This document shows, one piece after another, positions 1 to 12,690 of a stretch of 64,000 nt of DNA; the stretch's first letter is position 1; every line of letters begins with the position of its first letter. Source of the DNA: Ecdyonurus torrentis (Eukaryota > Arthropoda > Insecta > Ephemeroptera > Heptageniidae). Position numbers and translations under genes: made by a program. The notes beneath the pieces were generated by a model. The model had not been told where the DNA came from and ran no database searches. It saw only the letters and a program-made list of their open reading frames with translations. The stretch spans positions 94,501-158,500 of the forward strand of contig OX439136.1 in the NCBI GenBank assembly GCA_949318235.1. Direction: 5' to 3'.

Positions 1-1324
1 GAAATCAAAATTTATATACTTGCTGATTGGTTATTTCCTAGTCTGACTGCACACTTAAAAGTCCCTGATTTGTATATGTTAACACGGACAAAAATAAATG
101 CATATTATTTTTATATCTCAATGCAGCAACCTTTTTTCTATTTTAAGTCTTTGAATTAAATAAAAAAAAAATCTTTCTTTCTTTATTAATAAAGGTTTAT
201 TAAAAAAAAGTGTAAGGTTTTTCATTTTATTGGACTAGAAAAGTATTGCACAAAAATAAATACGTAATATTTATGCTAGCTCATTTTCTGCACAATTTGT
301 TAAATTACACAACATTATATATTTATGCTGTACTTCATAAATACAATGTTATAATTGCATACTTAATATATTGTTCAGCATAACAATTATGTTGTTCTTA
401 TTTTATAGGGACTGGATGTAAAAATGTATTTTCAGCACCGAATTATGTCAAGTTTTTTGTAAAAACAGTTTTCAAAAACAGCAGATCAGTTTACTTAATT
501 TTTAATTATACAAAAACAGTGACATTCATCAGTTTTGATAATTTTTTACTTAAAAATCAAAATTTATCAATAAAGAATAATAATATAAGTTATCTGTAAA
601 GAAAAAACTGTTGAATCATTATTCGATAAACTATACAAGCGACAGCGAATATTAAAACAGCAGTGTTTTTCTTTTTGAACCCTTTTCAGTTGAATGCAGA
701 TATGTTTAAATAGATAATTAGAAGTGATCTGAGTAAAAATATCCAAAATAACATATTTTTGATGCAGTTGAAGAAACGAAAGATTTGATTTAACTTTTAT
801 TTAATATTTATTAAAAAAAATGATTAAAATATTAAAATAATAAATGGGCAGAAAACTTCAACAAAAAGTACAAAAAAAATCAATCAATCAATCAATTATA
901 CAAACCAGACATATTGAAAATTTTTACGATAATGAATATTTACGTTATGACCTTCTGAACTATACTTTTGTGCTTAAGTTACAAACTACAAGATTTTTTT
1001 TACGTGTGCGTACAGCTCAATTATAAATTATTAAATATTTATACTTATTACCGTAAGTTGCATACTATTTAACTAGCGGTTAAGTTTGTCATTTGATTGT
1101 TGCAACAATGAAATAACAAACTAAACTGCCCGATTAAATGGTATGCAACATACGGCCGGTATACATATAAAGAGGAGAACGAAACGTTAAAATTTTTGCT
1201 GAATTTATATCATGACAGCATAAAAGTTTTTAACTGGAAAAGCATAAATAATTAGCTCTACAATGTCATAAAAGTTTCACAAATATATAATGGGCATAGC
1301 ATAAATTATATACAGATGTGTATG
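1..1324. other. AT-rich sequence without a recognisable gene
   Basis: Long A/T runs and short open frames of about 60 codons only. No splice-bounded coding block, conserved motif or tandem repeat is visible. Confidence 0.6.
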
Positions 1325-1326
1325 TA

Positions 1327-2595
1327 CAGTAAGGTTCGTTAAAGTCCGCAGAAATATAAAAAGCACAGGTAGCGAGTTATGTTGGTAGCCCGCGCGTAAT
1401 AGCAGCGGGAGAGGGGGGGAAGGGGGAGGGGAGCACGGCAGCGGAGAAAACATATTATGCATGTTTTTGCATATTTTGATTGTTGTGCAGCCACTTTTGA
1501 ATGCTTGCATCTCAAAAAGTATTTATTGTAGATTTATTGTATATTTAGAATTGCCTAATCAAATTAAATGTTAAAAAAAATATAACAAAGGTTTGCTAGT
1601 GCGTTCTTTACATAAGTTTTGAAGTAAAATTAAAAAAAAAAAAATTATGAAAATATAACGTGCGGAGCTCCCGTCTTTTACGAGGTAATTGCACCCTCGG
1701 CGGCCGGCAAAGTTGCCCGCCGTCTAACCCCATTGTATTTATTATTATTATTTTTCTTTTTTTTTTTAATCAGCAAATTTTGTTATTATTTGTGTAACGT
1801 TTAATTTAATTAGGCAAATCAAAATATAAAAATTTTATACATCGCGGACAGGCTGCGGACAACTTCGCCGGCCACTGAGAGTGCAGTTACCGCGAAAGAG
1901 ACGGCGACAGATACGCGCACATGAAATAAAAGCTAAAATGTAAAATAAAATTTTCGCAAATCTGGAACCTCAGTTTTAAAATGCACATTGAAAATCAATC
2001 TTCTAAAACGAATACTTTGCGATATTTGACTAGGTCGTGACAGCTCTCCGATGGTAAAAGTATGGCCCTTAAGGGGTGTTTTAAAAAAGCAATCTAGGGC
2101 TGCCATGACCTAGCAAAATATCACAAAACATTCATTGTAGACGCTTGAATTATTTTTGGCCAAGAGAAATGTTTCATATCATTTGTTATCTGTATCACAA
2201 AGTTTTTTAACATAATTAGTTGATGGATAAAAAAATTCCCCAGGACGAGAAAAAGAAATATTTGTGGTGCAAATGTGACTTTTCCTCCACTTTGGAAATT
2301 TTTTATGATGTAACTAAGTGTTACAAAATTTTGTAATGCAGATAACAAACAATATATAACAGTTCTGTGGCCAAAAATAAAATCAAGCTTCTACAATAAA
2401 TACTTTTTGAGATGCAAGCATTCAAAAGTGGCTGCACAACAATCAAAATATGCAAAAACATGCATAATATGTTTTCTCCGCTGCCGCGCTCCCCTCCCCC
2501 TTCCCCCCCTCTTCCGCTGCTATTACGAGCGGGCTACCAACATAACTCGCTACCTGTGCTTTTTATATTTCTGCGGACTTTAACGAACCTTACTG
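1327..2595. mobile_element. Non-autonomous Tc1/mariner-type element with about 215-bp inverted ends (copy 1)
   Basis: The first and last about 215 bp are near-perfect inverted copies of each other (1327-1545 against 2380-2595). Both ends read CAGTAAGGTTCGTTAAAG inward and are flanked by TA (1325-1326 and 2596-2597), the Tc1/mariner target duplication. The two similar short frames in this stretch are only the two arms read outward. The interior has a GC-rich motif (ctcggcggccggcaaag, about 1695-1713) and no transposase. A diverged relative lies at 55349-56640. Element structure is seen; superfamily is inferred from the TA duplication and the CAGT terminus. Confidence 0.85.
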
Positions 2596-2597
2596 TA

Positions 2598-3270
2598 CAT
2601 ACGTAAATATATCTTTAATCAATTTATATAATCTGTGTTTATGATATACATAATGCATGTTTTCAAAAAAAAATTGTATTGAAAATCTTAGCTATTTTGT
2701 TATTTAATATAATCACTATACTATATATCATAAACTATGTTATTATGCATATAAATGTTGCTGCAACGTTATTGATTATCATATACGTAGCATAGTTATT
2801 ACTTTTTTATATAAAATATATATTTGCCGGTGTTTGCAATAGCGAAGTTAAGCAAAATATTGTTTGTGCTATGATATAAGCTAAAAAAACCTTCTACAAA
2901 TAAAAATTACTTTTGACAAAATGATTTTTCTAACCCTTTCTGTATTATTATATTTTTTTCTATCTTTACCTACCTCTGTGCATGAATAGGTAGCGGTTTG
3001 CACATTCCAATTCGCGTCATTAAAATTCGATTGGCGTTCCATCTGTGACAAATATTCGCACCCTGAGAGAGAGGGCTGTTTGCCTCAGACTAATGTACCG
3101 AGCTCAGGCATTATTATTTTTTTTTTGCCATGTTAAAGTGTAATGTTTGAAACATAAAAAAATCTAGTCAAGATGAACTGAGATCGGAGGGATAGGAGCC
3201 CGGTTCCGAATCTGAGCTCGGTCCCACGGTGAAAATTAAGTGAATTAGCTCGCTTCGGCCCCCCTGATAG
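2598..3270. other. AT-rich spacer
   Basis: No gene or clear repeat seen. A short GC-richer patch (about 2990-3110) has no recognisable coding content. Confidence 0.5.
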
Positions 3271-3295
3271 AGCTCTCTATCTCTCTCTCTTTTAA

Positions 3296-3359
<64 letters not shown>
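3271..3359. repeat. (CT)n microsatellite
   Basis: Interrupted then pure CT dinucleotide tract. Three overlapping minus-strand open frames here are artefacts, because the RE/ER dipeptide repeats have no stops. Confidence 0.97.
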
Positions 3360-3361
<2 letters not shown>

Positions 3362-3499
3362 AAATTCTCTCGTATGACAGCACAGCTGCATAATATCACA
3401 AAAATGTGTGATTTTGAACTTTTCCAAGAGAGTGAAGTTTTCCTACTTGGCCTTATTGCTTCACAGTTTAAGTAAAAATGCCTACTCCAATATAGAGGG

Positions 3500-3930
3500 T
3501 TAAGTGACATTCGTCACGCCTTTTTACTGTACTAGCAAAAGGCGGACGTCGCGGCTATCAACAGCCACCCTTAGCGGGTCTTGACGTTGCCTTCCCACGC
3601 CTTGTGTGGCACCCACGCTAACCTTGGTGGGAGGTTAGCGTCCCCAAGCCATCCCTGGGTATAAAAACCCTGGCTTAGGGGATGGGGGATCAGTCTCTTT
3701 TGGTTGCTTAACAGAACTAGTGCTTGTGTGCCTCTCTTTTTTTTAGCCCATTTTATATATGTGTTGTAAAATCAGTCATTATAATATATATATAATATAT
3801 TATTATTTGAAATGTCTTATGTTAATCACAGTACGTGATAAGCATATAATATAATATGCAAAAACTGTATTTGTCATTAGGTAATATTTTTATATAATAA
3901 TAAAAATAAAGTGTTCCGTGTGACAAAATT
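3500..3930 (+). promoter_or_regulatory. LTR-like or promoter-like GC-richer block (possible solo LTR)
   Basis: A block far richer in GC than its surroundings. It has a TATA box (TATAAAAACCC at 3660), an initiator-like ATCAGTCTC about 30 bp downstream, and an AATAAA signal at 3905. That order (TATA, start, poly(A) signal) is typical of an LTR. I could not define TG..CA ends, a target duplication, or a second copy in the window. It may instead be the promoter of an unrecognised transcript. Confidence 0.35.
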
Positions 3931-4469
3931 TAAGTGTTATAAAAAGTCAGTATATGAGATCTAATTTATAGATCCCATATGGGCATACAAGATGCACTCA
4001 CATTAAAATCAGTAATATAATACAATATATAATATAATGACTCAGTATTTGGATATTTTAAGAAAAACTTTATTGGATATCATATAACCTGGTAAAATAG
4101 GTAATAAGGACAATCAATCGATTCTGTGATGATCAATGTATAATTAGCTTTAGAAAACGCATAATTAAAACTTATACATGGATCCTATATCTCATGTTTA
4201 ATTTATTTAATTTTTAAGATCTATACCTTATTATTAATATTAAGTAATAAATAATTAAGTCAAAATTAAGAGCAACGAGCTAGCAGGTAAAATAAAACTA
4301 AATTGCTCTTTAAACCTATACAGCTTTAATCTGAAGTGATTCACTCGTAAGCCTCGTAGTATTTCATATTTTAAAAAAAATAGTTTAAAAAATTACTTTT
4401 GTGTCTTCAGTAATAAGAACCCTCATAAAAATTTGATATATTTTTACTTCGTTCATTAGATTAATTAAT
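3931..4469. other. AT-rich spacer
   Basis: No gene seen; only A/T-rich sequence leading into the satellite-like repeats. Confidence 0.5.
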
Positions 4470-5837
4470 AAAAAAAAACACTCGACGACTGTCGCATGTA
4501 TTGTGGGCCTAAAGTTCAACACTCAAAAATCAAGATTTATTTTATAAAAGTAAAAATATGTGTTGTTTGGAGACAAAATAGGGAACAAACAAACATTATT
4601 AAGACTTATTATATTGTTTTATGAATATAGTATGTTACATCTATTATAAATCCTTATATGATATATCAAAATACGATATATCATTTTTATCAATAAATGT
4701 AAATCACATTGTAAAACAATATACAGAGAAAAAATATAAAATTTGTATAATTGAAAATATTATTCTTTAATTACATACTTTATTAGTAAATTAGCAAATA
4801 AAAGCTGACTTTTTATAAATATTTTTATTAATATTGTAATAATTATTGCATTTACAAGTTATGATATATCAAATTAATATTATATCATAACTATGAAATG
4901 ATTTGTAGTCTTCAAGTTAATCGTAACAAATAAAATCTAAGATTAGGTTGATATTTTGAGACTTTTGATATTTTTCTAGTAATGTTGTATGATGAAGTTA
5001 TGATTATCATTACTATGATATATAATTTGTTATTTTGTAGTTATATGTAACAAACGAATAAAAACTTGAAAAATATGTCGACATTGAAAAAAAATGTTTT
5101 TATTAAAAGAAAAATTAAGTATTTGTAAAAAAAGTTTGATATTTTATGTTATGACATATCATCATGTTGGACACTCTAAGACTGTTGCATGAATTGTGAT
5201 CCTAATGTAAAACACTTTAGAATCAAGATTAGGTTTTTTAATGTAAAAATATTATGATGTTTGGATTACAAAGTAAGAAAAAATAGACGTATAAAGACTT
5301 ATTATATTGTTTTAAAAATATAGTATGTTAAATCTAAGATAAATCATTATATGATATATCATTATATGACATATAGTATATTTTTAATAAATGTAAATCA
5401 AATTGGAAAGCAAAATTCAGAGAAAAAAATATAAAATTTGTATCATTTACATCACTATTCTTTTGTTATGAACATTATTAGTAAAACAGCAATAAACAGC
5501 TGACATTTTATAAATATTTTGTATGTATATAGTAAATAAAATAAAAAGAATTTTTGCCTTGTATAAAAAGTATAATATATTATAAAATAAGTATCATAAT
5601 GTTAAACACTCGTTAGTGTTGCATGAGTTGTAGGCAAAAAATTATACATTTGATAATCAAAGATTGTACTAATATTGAAAAAATATTTCATGTTAAGGGC
5701 AAAAAAATTAAAACAAGTTGACAGATTACTACTTATTATATTATTTTTCTTATATGGTATTTAAACTTTATGATAAATCATAACATGATATACCATATTC
5801 ATGTAAATAAATGTAAACAACATGTAATTAACCTATT

Positions 5838-5936
5838 TAGGTTTTGGTAAGTTATGCAACCGGTTACTGAAAAGCGTTACACAGCTTTATCTTATCCATT
5901 AAATAACAAATTATTAATACTAGGTTTTAAATTTAA
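5838..5936 (+). repeat. Dispersed direct repeat, copy A
   Basis: The stretch containing 'gcgttacacagcttta' and 'aacaaattattaatac' recurs in the same orientation at 9487-9590 with moderate divergence. Confidence 0.6.
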
Positions 5937-6135
5937 TTCGATTAAAAAATCAACTAATTATTGTATATGATTTTTTTAATTTTATATTTTTTATTAATAT
6001 GTAATTGACTTTTTTTATTTCATTAATTCATTATTCATTATTACTTAATTTTTTATTTAATTTACTTTAAAAATTTTCAATATTTTTTGTGATGATATTT
6101 TATATTAAGATATTTTTTTTAATTTTTTTCGCCAT

Positions 6136-6505
6136 ATTGTGTTATCGTGCTACATCTGCCCCATTTCTGTCATGACATTGTCTTATCGACAGGCAAGGAC
6201 ATCCATTCTAATAGAAAAGCACAAACAGGCCAGCCACGGCCTAAGTACACAGCCTGGCATTCGCCACGACAGCCTAAAGAAACCGTGGAAACATCTAGGC
6301 AAACTGGTCGGTGCAATCGCATCGATAATGCACCTCTTGAATGCTGTTCGTCATCATGGAATGCATGTAAACATGCATCGTGCAAATTGTTGTGCTCTCA
6401 CACTTCACGTACCCCCCCCCCCCCCCAGCAGTGACTTGGACCTATACTCGGTAAGGAGTACAGAGTTGCGAGTCAGCTGCCTTCACCACTCGGCCATATC
6501 AGCTC
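6136..6505 (-). mobile_element. GC-rich insertion with tRNA-like head (SINE candidate)
   Basis: Read on the minus strand, the end at about 6505-6425 resembles a tRNA of the Ser/Leu type: an A-box TGGCCGAGTGGT (6496-6485) and, about 45 bp on, a B-box-like GGTCCAAGTCAC (6442-6431). A poly-C run (6412-6426) follows, then about 280 bp of GC-rich body. It sits inside AT-rich satellite units and interrupts them. An internal Pol III promoter at the head is the hallmark of tRNA-derived SINEs. The open frames here (up to 127 codons) have no recognisable motif and I do not call them genes. Exact ends and target duplication were not resolved. Confidence 0.5.
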
Positions 6506-6960
6506 GGTTTTCATCATGTTAGACAATCGACGACTGTCGCATGCGTTGTTAGCCTATTGTGAAACCGTTAAAAATTAAGATTAATTTTAATCTTAAATTA
6601 TATAATGTTTCGAATAAAATATCAGAACAAGTAGACATATCATTATATGATATATCATTATACGATATACCATATTTTGCCAATAATTGTAACACACATT
6701 GTAAAACAATATAATAAGAAAATATATAAAATTTGTATAATTTAAAATTTTATTCTTTAATTATGTACTTTATTAGTAAAATAGGAAACAAAAGCTTTTT
6801 ATAAATAGTTTTATTAATAATGTAATATTGCATTTACAAGTTATGATATATCAAAGTATGATATATCATAACTATGATATGATTTGTAATCTTCAAGTTA
6901 AACGTGACAAACAATTAAAATATAAGATAAGGTTGACATTTTATAAACATTGAGTTTTTA

Positions 6961-8404
6961 TTCACGTGACCAGGGACTCTGGTGACTAAAGTTGTTAAAG
7001 GAAATGACCAAAAATAGTAAACAGATTAATTTATTACATTATTAAACCGATGTCTGTTACTAAGAACTATAATGTGTTATACATTGTTGTAACCGGCTTG
7101 ACCTCAGAAGCTATAATCAACAGTAAAATAGTTGGGGTATATTGTTCCTGAATTATGCCAAGGTGCCGTGTAAATATACGCTTCGAGCCCGTGCGGTACT
7201 CGCAATACGTAAAACATATCGACGTTATATACACGTCAAATAGCTGTTACAGCAAATTATTGTAATTTTATGCGAGTTATAGCAAAAATGCAATATTTTC
7301 ACACAATATTTTAATGCAATATATTAAAGAACCTAACCTATAAATAAGTATAAATATAAAAACAATGTAGACGATATTACTGTTACTTTTTTAAATAATT
7401 GCTGCTGAAGCTGGTAACATTTAGATATTTAAATTTTTAAAATTCCCGCCAAAGTCAACGAAAAATAAAAAAATAAAAAGAAAGTAGAAACGTATAGCAC
7501 ATAAAAGTCATTATAGTCCTTTAGAGTTTTTTGAAATTGGAATGATCCCAAATTAATTAAACCATAATAAAAAAGCAAAAAGTAATATATTTCAGCATGT
7601 TTAAATAAGTTTTAATCTTTAAAAAAAAAACTCGGAAACCTACTTAACATGGTAGACGACAATCTTTTGGATAACGATAAGAAAAATAAAAAAATTTAAA
7701 AATATGCTTTTTAAGATAATCGAATTTCAAAATTCTAGAAAGTCTTTTTTTTAAATTTCAAAATTCCCGCAAAAATTCATTTTTTATTACAAAAGATAAT
7801 TGACTTTGTATGAATGTTACAGTCTATGTCAACTATGTGGATATAAATTTTTTTAAAAAATTCGCAGTGGTTTGGCTTTCACAGCTTTCACAATAAGTGA
7901 AAAAATTGCAAAAATGGGCAGTATTGACGAATATTTTGACCACAATCGATTATTTAAAAATCGATTTTTTTTCATGGTCTAACTAACTAGATACATAACT
8001 ATTGACAAAAAATGTAAAACCTTCCAAAAAGCAGATTCTAAGATACTAAGGAAACCCTATAACGATTGAATTTCGCGCTCTTTTAATTCGAATTTGGGTC
8101 CCAGAACCCTGAAATTTGGAATATATCATGTCTAGGTTATCTTGAACAATATATATCATTTTCAGTTAAATCTATTTTTTGAGATATACTACTGTGGCAA
8201 TAAAATGGATGGCATAGGAAAATAACTCATTTTGCCAGTTTAAAACCACTATGCAATATTTTTGAAAGCAGTATTGTAGAATGCTTTTTGTATCTTAATC
8301 TCCGGGTTAAAAAAATAATTTCTAAATATTGTAAGAAATAATAATTATAATATAATAACATTAACAATATTATTTATTAATGACATAATTCGAATATTTT
8401 ACAA

Positions 8405-8407
<3 letters not shown>
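6961..8407. other. AT-rich region without a gene
   Basis: Only short frames. 'aaaattcccgc' recurs at about 7440 and 7760, hinting at an old duplication. GC rises slightly at 7080-7200 with no motif I recognise. Confidence 0.5.

Positions 8408-8493
<86 letters not shown>
8408..8493. repeat. (CT)43 microsatellite
   Basis: Uninterrupted CT dinucleotide tract of about 86 bp. Confidence 0.98.
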
Positions 8494-8496
<3 letters not shown>

Positions 8497-10136
8497 ATAT
8501 AGTTAAAAATAAAGATACACGCAGATACTTTAATCAGTTGTATTTTTTTATACTTTTTTCTGGCATTTCCTATCGTTTACTCATTAGCCGTTTATTGTAT
8601 TATTATTTAAAGAAAATAGTAGTTATTTACCTATTTAGTAGACAATTCTCGTTTAATCCATTATGACAACCACTTATTCTTACACTTTACAAAGCTAAAC
8701 TGAAGTGTTGCTGCGTGCTAATGAATAGCGCTCATTGTTTTAGCAGCGGCGTGAAGATAAGATAATTTCATCATCGCTTGCCCGTTCCGCTTTTTTATAT
8801 CCTCGTATTTCCGCATGCCTTAATAGTACTCTATTGATTAATATATATTTGGGTTTGTTACATTTAGTGTTAGTTTTTATTATTATAATAAAATAAAGTT
8901 TAAAATTTGTAATATTATACTTCTTTTATAAATAATATGTATTAAGTTTAATGTAATAATTTTTTTATAATAGCTTTAAAAAATGACTCAATTATTATAT
9001 TAAAATATATTATGATATTAAATACAATATTAAAATTTTTATATAAATGGGTCACCATTAACACAAGAAATTAAAAATATATGGTTATAAATTACAATAA
9101 TAATCCTGTAAAAAGTAAAGATAAAATGTAGCATAAAATCAAAACAACGTAAATCATTTAATAAAACATAAAAAAACTTTAAAATTAAGCTGCATAAATC
9201 ACTTTCAAAATGTAAGTTTTTGTAAAGATATATATTATTAAAATTAAAGATAACCAAAAATTGGTTATTTTAAATGGTTGTAATGTATCCATTTTATTTG
9301 TGTCACACAAGGGACACCATCAACAAAAGCTTATATATATAACGGATCACGTATCACAGGATAACCATATAAACAAAAATAAATTATTTTACTTACTATT
9401 GCGTCAAAAGAATATATTATACACATTTGCGCTAAGTTAAAATGGTTTATTTTTTTTTTTGGACCAAATTAGAAAACTCTGAATATAACCTATTTATTTT
9501 TTAATAAATTATGCGATTGGACACTCAAAAGTGTTACACAGCTTTAACTTAATAATATGGTAACAAATTATTAATACTTTATTTTCAACTTATTTTGCTT
9601 AAATAAAAATAAACTTATTTATTACCTACATTTAAAAAGTGAAATCCTTAGAGTTGGTAAAAATGGCAGCTATGCGCAGGACGTCATAACTAGTATTGCA
9701 AATGGCGACAACGTAAACAAACGTGACGAGTGTTGTGTTTAGATTTTAATTTAGATAGCAAGAAATAAAACGTAAGTAAAGGTTAATTATTCTTGTCAGT
9801 TGCATGAATTTTTGAGGCATCTTTTGCAATTATAAGATTGTTGCGGGCTGCTAAAATTGCATATGTTTCTATTGTAATTAACCAAGCTGTGATCAATCAG
9901 CTGACTTATTGCTATAGGTATAAATAAAAAAATAAAAATACTTTGTTCATAAAAAAAATTGATATCTAATGTTCTATAAAACTTATCAATAACATAACGT
10001 TCTTATTTTTATTATCTTTTATATTTAAGGATAGGGTATAATTATAATATTTTGTCGAAATATGAAATCAAATAGAAGGGTATGAATGTTTCAATAACTT
10101 TATATTGATTCTTTAAATGTAAATATAAAACTCCTT
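8494..10136. other. AT-rich region without a gene
   Basis: Contains dispersed repeat copy B (9487-9590) and a GC-richer patch at 8690-8820, but no supported coding sequence. Confidence 0.5.
9487..9590 (+). repeat. Dispersed direct repeat, copy B
   Basis: Matches 5838-5936 in the same orientation ('tgttacacagctttaactta', 'aacaaattattaatac'). Confidence 0.6.
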
Positions 10137-10276
10137 AGGGTTTGTTCCGTAAAACTCACGAGAAACTAGGTATCGAGAAAGAAGGCCTAAGTCACTTGTT
10201 TATCATAGAAAACTTGTGAGTTATGCACCCTTTTTAGTTACCGAGTTTCTCGTGAAGCCATACGGAACAGAGCCCC
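10137..10276. mobile_element. Short palindromic MITE
   Basis: Inverted ends: TTTGTTCCGTAAAACTCACG and AGAAACT on the left pair with AGTTTCTCGTGAAGCC and ATACGGAACAGAG on the right. About 140 bp in total, with no coding capacity. Confidence 0.65.
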
Positions 10277-11500
10277 TGGACTCCACCACGTCAAAAAACA
10301 CAGTAGTACATTTAAAAAAATAGATTTAGTTGTAATAGATTTGTCAATTCTTTTTATTTAAAGGTTGTTTTTCAACCCCTGTAGGACCTATGAAAGGTCT
10401 TAATTTAATTTATTTGACATAATAGTTCTAAGCGTAGTCATTTTTTATAATTCGACACAATCTTTATCATAATGTCCTAAAGTGAAATTTTTCATAAAAA
10501 AGTTATAACAAATGGGGTGCTAAGGGGGTGGTTTGTACCTAACTTTTACGCAAATGTTTAGTATCGATGCTTTGATTACTACTCTTGAGCTTCCAGCCGT
10601 TTTAGAGTTGTACTTGGTGCTAAATGACTCTAAACATTTACATTAACACCTTATTTTACCGTATAATTACCCTGTCATATTATTTAACATGTTACATAAT
10701 AATGTATTTATTTATTTTATTTATTCATTTGATATTTACAACATCAACTTGTGTATATTCTGGACAACGGAATTTTCCCCAAAGACGTGACCTTGATCTC
10801 ACATGGTAACAAACTGTATTCATAAATTTATCTTCTAATATCATGATTAACCACCCAAATTTATTAATAAAATCATTATATTAGTTCAATATTATTTAAT
10901 TTTAACCAACTTCTGTATAAAATATAGCTATGACATTAAAATAATACATTGTCATGATATTTTCTTTTTCTTTTGCTGTCTTCTAGAAACTTCCATCTTT
11001 TATAAAATTTGACATGACCCTAATTTCAATCTACATTTTACCACCAAACTAACCTATACTGCCCTAAAACTGTATCAACTTAATTTTTTAATATTTAAAT
11101 TAACTTAATATTGTATAAAAATTAATGTCACGATAATACTTCATACAGAAATTCCTTTCACAAAATATTACATCCCTCCGTCCAAGAAAACCACGCCATA
11201 CTACCTCCTTTTGAATATTTATGTTTTTTTTAATAAAATAAAAATCTATTGCCTTAATTTTATTATTCAATATTTTTTCCAACAATTAAAAGATCCAGTC
11301 AGCACCTTTTTCTTTTCAATTAATAAGTTTTTTATCACAATAAACTAAACAAAAACTTTATAATTTATTAGACCGATCTACATAACATCTTTACTTTAGT
11401 TGATTGTGTTTTGTTCTGGTTTACTTTTGAATTGCAACACGCTCTTTCAGCGCTGTAATCACTGGCGCGAATGTTACCTCATTAAAAAATTGTACTTGTT
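10277..11500. other. AT-rich region with one relic repeat unit
   Basis: About 10370-10500 holds a diverged unit ('gtaggacctatgaaaggtct', 'gttctaagcgtagtc') related to the array at 11510-11900. No gene seen. Confidence 0.5.
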
Positions 11501-11509
11501 ATAAAGTGT

Positions 11510-11900
11510 CTAGAATCCCTGGAGGACCTAGGAAGTTTCTTGGGTCAGATTAGTTAGCATAAACGTTCTTTGCATAATCGATTACCTAGTAATTGTTACC
11601 GTCTTAATTGTAATGCAGTAACGTGACATTTCTAAAAAAACTGGCTATTTCACCTGTGGAGGACCTAGGAAGGGTCTTGTGTCAAATTATTTAGCATAAA
11701 TGTTCTATGCGTGGTCGAGTACCTAGAAAATGACATCGCCTCTATTGTTTTGTCATGAAGTAACATTTTTTAGAAAACAAGAGGGTCTTCAAACCTGGGA
11801 ATATTTAGGAAAGTTTGTGAGACAGTTTAGTTGGTATAAGCATTCTAAGCATAGTCGATTTCTTAGGACATGTCTCTTTTATTGTTAAAACGGTTACTTT
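11510..11900 (+). repeat. Decayed tandem repeat, three units of about 138 bp
   Basis: Three consecutive units begin near 11521, 11658 and 11797. Each carries a version of 'ggaggacctaggaag..tctt', 'ttagcataaa.gttct..gc' and 'tcga..acctag'. A fourth relative lies at about 10370. Unit-to-unit divergence is high. Confidence 0.65.
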
Positions 11901-12690
11901 TTAATATGAAAAATTATTACACAAAACCATTGACAAAGTAAACATTTAATTAAAAAAAATACAATTAAAAATGTACGAAAGTAAATTACTTGGGAAATGA
12001 ATAATAGCAAGAAATTGATAAAAACATATTTAATGATTAGATTCAATATTTTTTCTAATGTACTGTATACGCACACGATTTTTTTTTTTTGCTAAAAATA
12101 TTCTAAAACTTAAAATTCCATATTTATAAGCCTTGTACAGTTTATTTACTCTATATTGAAAATTATTATTTTTTACGTTAATGAAGCTTAACGGTGCTGC
12201 AAACGCTGTGCCGCGCTCGTGTATTTCACTTTATTTTAATCGCTGTATAAAATCAGGAAATCGTAGTTTCTAAATGTGCTTAAAATATTTAGAAAGCTGA
12301 AATTCTGGAAATAATATTCCACATCTGTTTTTTTAATTTGGTCTAAACTAGCAAAGAGTAGACTGCGCTCAATATAGGCAATTTTCAAAAAGGCAAAGTG
12401 AAAAAATCGTAGAAAAAAAACTTTTTAGTTTTCATTTTTGATACAAACGTTTTTATAACGCTACTATAGTCCATGAAAAAAAAATTAATGCGCCCATGTG
12501 GATTTCAAGTTAAAGCTAAAATGGATCGATTAAAGTATACACCCTTAATATTGAAAATCCTAACTCACCTCATGTCTGACAACAAATAAAAATTGCAAGC
12601 CCGTCACAAAAAAATTCATAGGACCTGGGCTTAAACCCGTCTCGGGTTTCAGCCAGACCCGGTACTTGTTTCGGGTCCAGCTCAATTATG
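11901..12690. other. AT-rich spacer
   Basis: No gene recognised. A small GC-richer stretch at 12600-12680 with internal palindromy (acccgtctcgggt) might be a MITE end; not resolved. Confidence 0.4.

Larger units (their letters stand above)
4470..6960. repeat. Diverged satellite-like repeat array (unit landmark CACTCGACGACTGTCGCATG)
   Basis: The landmark with the words that follow it recurs in one orientation at about 4480, 5168, 5602 and 6520, and again at about 13748. Between landmarks the units share blocks such as 'ataaatgtaaatcacattg', 'aaatataaaatttgtat' and 'tgcatttacaagttatgat', with TATGATATATCATA-type palindromes. Spacing is irregular (about 690 and 430 bp, then a longer step over an insertion), so copies are old and carry indels. 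The GC-rich block 6136-6505 interrupts the array. Confidence 0.7.

Noticed and set aside
1277..1510. Proline-rich frame repeated at 2412-2606
   Set aside because: The two frames are the inverted arms of a palindromic element, not a duplicated gene.
3168..3510. Arg-Glu-rich minus-strand frames
   Set aside because: Translation of the (CT)n microsatellite.
6425..6505. Functional tRNA-Ser gene
   Set aside because: A- and B-boxes are present, but the acceptor stem does not pair and the anticodon loop is degenerate; a SINE head fits better.
6139..6522. 127-codon frame in the GC-rich block
   Set aside because: Overlaps a tRNA-like SINE candidate, is open in several frames because of high GC, and shows no domain.
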